From positions 1 to 17,764 of the forward strand of contig CAMPIO010000067.1 in the NCBI GenBank assembly GCA_946886405.1: a DNA stretch of 17,764 bases, read 5' to 3'. The DNA comes from an uncultured Pseudoxanthomonas sp. (GTDB lineage: Bacteria; Pseudomonadota; Gammaproteobacteria; Xanthomonadales; Xanthomonadaceae). The notes under the pieces were generated by a model that was given only the letters and a program-made list of their open reading frames with translations, did no database searches and was not told where the DNA came from. Below, one piece after another: positions 15,396 to 17,764 of this stretch. The translations under genes were made by a program, and so were the position numbers. Each line of letters begins with the position of its first letter. The first letter of the stretch is position 1.

Positions 15396-16094
15396 TCATG
15401 CCGTCGTCAGCCAGTCGCGCAGCACGGCGGCGGTGTCCTGCGGCACCTCCATCGGCGGCAGATGCCCGCAGCGGGCGAACACGTGCAGCCGCGCACCCGG
15501 AATGCGGGCATGCATCAGCCGGGTTTCTTCCGGCAGCGTCATGCGGTCGTCCTCGCCCACGCCGAGCAGGGTGGGCACGGCGATGGTGGGCAACAGCGGC
15601 TCCGAATCCGGCCGATCGAGGATGGCGCGCTGCTGGCGCAGGAAGGCGTCGCGGCCGACGCGCTGCGCCATCGCCATCACCTCCTCGCCCACGACGCTGT
15701 CCACGCGGCTCTCGTGCACCAGTTGCGGCAGCAGCTTGCGGGTGACGCCGGCGAAGCGCCCGGCTTCCGCCAGCGCCAACCCGGCCTGCCGCACCAGCCG
15801 GCGCTTGGGCGGGTCCAGCCGCGCACTGGTATCCAGCAGCGCCAGCCGCGCTACCCGCTCGGGTGCCTGCCGCAGGATCTCGAACGCGACGTAGCCGCCC
15901 ATCGACAACGCTGCGAGCGCGAACACCGGAGGCGCCGTCGCCAGCACGCGCGCGGCCATGCCGGCGACGCTGTCGTCGCGGGTCAGGTCGGCGTGGTGCA
16001 CGGGGGTCACGTCGGCCAGCGCATCGGCCGGGTCGCGCCACAGACGCTCGTCGCAGAGCAGGCCCGGCAGCAGGAGCAAGGGAAGCGGTTGCAT
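15396..16094 (-). CDS. Alpha/beta-fold hydrolase
   Basis: Small cytoplasmic hydrolase of 232 residues. The nucleophile elbow is ALSMGG with Ser64, Asp182 or Asp183 is the probable acid (LLGVGEDDRMTLP), and His211 is in FARCGHLPPMEVP, completing a Ser-Asp-His triad. LLLLPGLLCDERLW at the N-terminus supplies the oxyanion-hole loop. The family covers esterases, lactonases and C-C hydrolases, and the substrate cannot be read. The position before a 6-phosphogluconate dehydrogenase tempts one to think of a lactonase, but that is speculation. The ATG at 16094 is chosen because the first beta-strand begins right after it. There is no clear ribosome binding site, and TACACT on the minus strand (16106-16101) ends only six bases before the ATG, so the transcript might be leaderless. 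It is the first gene of the minus-strand cluster. Confidence 0.85.
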   Translation of the reverse strand: MQPLPLLLLPGLLCDERLWRDPADALADVTPVHHADLTRDDSVAGMAARVLATAPPVFALAALSMGGYVAFEILRQAPERVARLALLDTSARLDPPKRRLVRQAGLALAEAGRFAGVTRKLLPQLVHESRVDSVVGEEVMAMAQRVGRDAFLRQQRAILDRPDSEPLLPTIAVPTLLGVGEDDRMTLPEETRLMHARIPGARLHVFARCGHLPPMEVPQDTAAVLRDWLTTA

Positions 16095-16209
16095 GCGCCT
16101 AGTGTAGTGATCACGCCGGGAGGCGACCGTCGATCGCCCCCCACGGTCCGTTCCACATCCGCAACACACGCGGCTGCGTATGCTGGTCCGGTACCCCGCG
16201 AGACCCCGC

Positions 16210-17109
16210 ATGCATGTCCTGATCACTGGCGGCACCGGCTTCATCGGCCACCCGCTCTGCCGCCAACTGCTGCAGGCCGGCAATATCCTGAGCGTACTCA
16301 CGCGCGACCCCGTGTGCGCACGCGCGGCGCTGCCAGCCGCGGTGCGCGTGCTGGCTACGCTGGACGAGGCGCGCGACGTGGAAGCGGTCGTCAACCTGGC
16401 GGGCGAGCCGCTGATGGCCGGCCGCTGGAACCCGGCGCGCAAGGCCGCCTTCCGCGCCTCCCGCCTCGACACCACGCGCGGCCTGATCGCCTGGATGGCG
16501 CGCCAGTCGGTACGGCCGCGCGTGCTGGTGTCCGGTTCGGCCATCGGCTACTACGGCCCGCGCGGCGACGAGGCGCTGGACGAATCCGCCCCGCCGGGCG
16601 ACGACTTCGCGGCCCAGCTCTGCCGCGACTGGGAAACCGAGGCCATGCAGGCCGAAGGACTGGACGTGCGCACCTGCCGGCTGCGCACCGGCATCGTGCT
16701 GGCCGCCGACGGCGGTGCGCTGGCGAAGATGCTGCCGCCCTTCCGGCTGGGCGCCGGTGGACCGATGGGCGACGGCCGGCAGTGGATGAGCTGGATCCAC
16801 CGCGATGATCTGGTCGGAATGATCCGATGGCTGCTGGAACGCGACCAGGCCGGCGGCGCCTACAACGGCACCGCGCCCACGCCGGTGACCAACCGCGACT
16901 TCGCCCGCACGCTGGGCAAGGCGCTGCATCGCCCCGCCGTGCTGCCGACCCCGGCGTTCGTGTTGCGGGCGAGCTTCGGTGAGATGGCGCAGCTTCTGCT
17001 GACCGGTCAGCGCGTGCTGCCGGCGCATGCGCTGGCGGAGGGATTCACGTTCCGGTTTCCAACGCTGGACGCGGCACTGGACGACCTGTTGCGCGACCTG
17101 GCCCACTGA
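16210..17109 (+). CDS. yfcH: TIGR01777-family SDR epimerase (YfcH-like)
   Basis: Extended short-chain dehydrogenase/epimerase-like protein of 299 residues, near the length of E. coli YfcH. The nucleotide-binding motif TGGTGFIG is at residues 6-13, VVNLAGEPLMAGRWNPARKAAFRASRLDTTRGL is the family's characteristic block, and SGSAIGYYGPRGDEALDE contains the active-site Tyr pair. The C-terminal part holds WMSWIHRDDLVGMIRWLL and YNGTAPTPVTNRDFARTLGKALHRP, both typical. The ATG at 16210 is chosen because the first strand begins at residue 2; TATGCT at 16179-16184 could be a -10 box. It is divergent from the alpha/beta hydrolase. The family's reaction is not established; some members are linked to cell-division or sugar-nucleotide functions. 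Confidence 0.92.
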   Translation: MHVLITGGTGFIGHPLCRQLLQAGNILSVLTRDPVCARAALPAAVRVLATLDEARDVEAVVNLAGEPLMAGRWNPARKAAFRASRLDTTRGLIAWMARQSVRPRVLVSGSAIGYYGPRGDEALDESAPPGDDFAAQLCRDWETEAMQAEGLDVRTCRLRTGIVLAADGGALAKMLPPFRLGAGGPMGDGRQWMSWIHRDDLVGMIRWLLERDQAGGAYNGTAPTPVTNRDFARTLGKALHRPAVLPTPAFVLRASFGEMAQLLLTGQRVLPAHALAEGFTFRFPTLDAALDDLLRDLAH

Positions 17110-17135
17110 TCGCGGGATGCGCGTGTCTTTTCGGC

Positions 17136-17145
17136 TGTCGCGACA
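17136..17145. repeat. 10-bp perfect palindrome before the GNAT gene
   Basis: TGTCGCGACA lies in the 101-bp gap between the epimerase and acetyltransferase genes. It could be an operator for the acetyltransferase gene, but in DNA this rich in GC a 10-bp palindrome may be chance. Confidence 0.25.
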
Positions 17146-17210
17146 ACACGCCATGTGCGAATAGAGGCAGGCAGAATGTCGGCCAACACGCGCCCTCACT
17201 ACCCCCTCGC

Positions 17211-17684
17211 ATGCCCACGCTCCGCCCGTATCGACCCGCTGACGCGGCCGCACTGACCGAACTCTACGTTCGCTCCGTACGGCACTACGGACCGCGCGCA
17301 TACACGTCCGAGCAGGTCGACGCATGGGCGGCCACCGCCGATATCGCGCGCACAGCGGCACGCTGCAGCGACGGACGCGTCGTGGTGGTCGCACAGGACG
17401 AGGCAGGCACCGTGCTCGGCTTCGCCGACCTGGAAACCGACGGCCACCTGGACATGCTGTACGTCGCCCCGGACGCCGAGGGGCTGCGCATTGGCACCCT
17501 GCTCTACACCGCCATCGAGACACAGGCGCACGATCTCGGCCTGCCCCGCCTGTTCGTCGAAGCCAGCGAACTCGCCCGCCCCCTCTTCGAACGCCACGGA
17601 TTCACCCTGCTCGCCCGCAATGATCGGGTGCTCGCAGGCGTTGATATCCACAACTACCGGATGGAAAAGCGGTTGTGGCCGTGA
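17211..17684 (+). CDS. GNAT-family N-acetyltransferase
   Basis: Acetyl-CoA-dependent acetyltransferase of 157 residues, cytoplasmic. The order of elements is typical: an N-terminal LRPYRPADAAALTELYVRSVRHYGPRAY helix pair, strands VVVVAQDEAGTVLGFADLETDGHLDMLYVAP, the acetyl-CoA loop and helix (AEGLRIGTLLYTAIETQA), then LFVEASELARPLFERHGFTLL and a terminal strand with HNYRMEKRLWP. It resembles the YafP/PF13673-type branch. The ATG at 17211 has no visible ribosome binding site, so initiation may be weak or leaderless. The acceptor substrate is unknown; small GNATs of this kind acetylate amines, proteins or antibiotics. Confidence 0.88.
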   Translation: MPTLRPYRPADAAALTELYVRSVRHYGPRAYTSEQVDAWAATADIARTAARCSDGRVVVVAQDEAGTVLGFADLETDGHLDMLYVAPDAEGLRIGTLLYTAIETQAHDLGLPRLFVEASELARPLFERHGFTLLARNDRVLAGVDIHNYRMEKRLWP

Positions 17685-17712
17685 TGGCATCCCCGCCCTC
17701 ACCACCCCCGCC

Positions 17713-17745
17713 GTAGGCTGGGATGAAGCGAAGCGCAATCCCAGC
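17713..17745 (+). repeat. Single REP of a third GTAG-headed type
   Basis: After the head GTAG (17713-17716), GCTGGGAT (17717-17724) pairs with ATCCCAGC (17738-17745) around a 13-base loop containing gcgaagcgc. It lies 28 bp after the GNAT stop. Any inverted partner would lie beyond the window edge. Confidence 0.75.
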
Positions 17746-17764
17746 ACTCCTGGACGGTGATGCG

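Noticed and set aside
16101..16106. Promoter with -10 TACACT for the alpha/beta hydrolase
   Set aside because: No -35 match at 16-18 bp; mentioned only as a possibility in the gene entry.

Overview
The window is high-GC DNA from a gammaproteobacterium, most likely a member of the Xanthomonadaceae (Lysobacteraceae) such as Pseudoxanthomonas, Stenotrophomonas or Xanthomonas. Three things point there. The efflux genes have the gene order of the Stenotrophomonas smeU1VWU2X operon. A DUF3247-type protein is present, a family I know mainly from this group. The intergenic spaces hold REP elements headed by GTAG, like the SMAG repeats of Stenotrophomonas. I see no integrase, transposase, phage gene, tRNA, rRNA or CRISPR array; it reads as ordinary chromosome with many intergenic repeats.

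Layout. (1) 1-5334, plus strand: the 3' part of a tripartite efflux operon, with an RND pump (missing about its first 8 residues), a short-chain dehydrogenase, and an outer-membrane NodT-type channel whose start overlaps the dehydrogenase stop. (2) 5490-6722: pagL (lipid A 3-O-deacylase, plus) converging on a periplasmic lipocalin (minus). (3) 6841-8415: a BON-domain periplasmic protein (minus), divergent from a YdgJ-like Gfo/Idh/MocA oxidoreductase (plus). (4) 8573-12168: soxR and a HAD phosphatase (minus, overlapping by 4 bp), divergent from an NADPH-dependent FMN reductase-family gene and an ABC exporter (plus). A near-consensus SoxR operator lies between them inside a promoter with a 19-bp spacer. 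(5) 12169-12648: a 480-bp stretch without genes, made largely of repeats plus a decayed second copy of the 3' end of the ABC gene. (6) 12649-16094, minus: an operon-like run of six genes (alpha/beta hydrolase, short-form 6-phosphogluconate dehydrogenase, DJ-1/PfpI protein, DUF3247 protein, CPXCG protein, 4-TM membrane protein) ending in a strong intrinsic terminator. (7) 16210-17684, plus: a TIGR01777 epimerase and a GNAT acetyltransferase, then another REP.

How it fits together. The theme is envelope and redox stress: drug efflux, lipid A remodelling, lipocalin and BON envelope proteins, and a SoxR module that probably couples sensing of redox-active compounds to a flavin reductase and an ABC exporter. 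All three convergent gene junctions carry an inverted pair of REP elements and none of the three divergent junctions does. The observations I rate highest are the SoxR operator/promoter with its likely targets, and the degenerate duplication of the ABC gene's 3' end around a REP pair. I did not find a clearly new multi-gene system.
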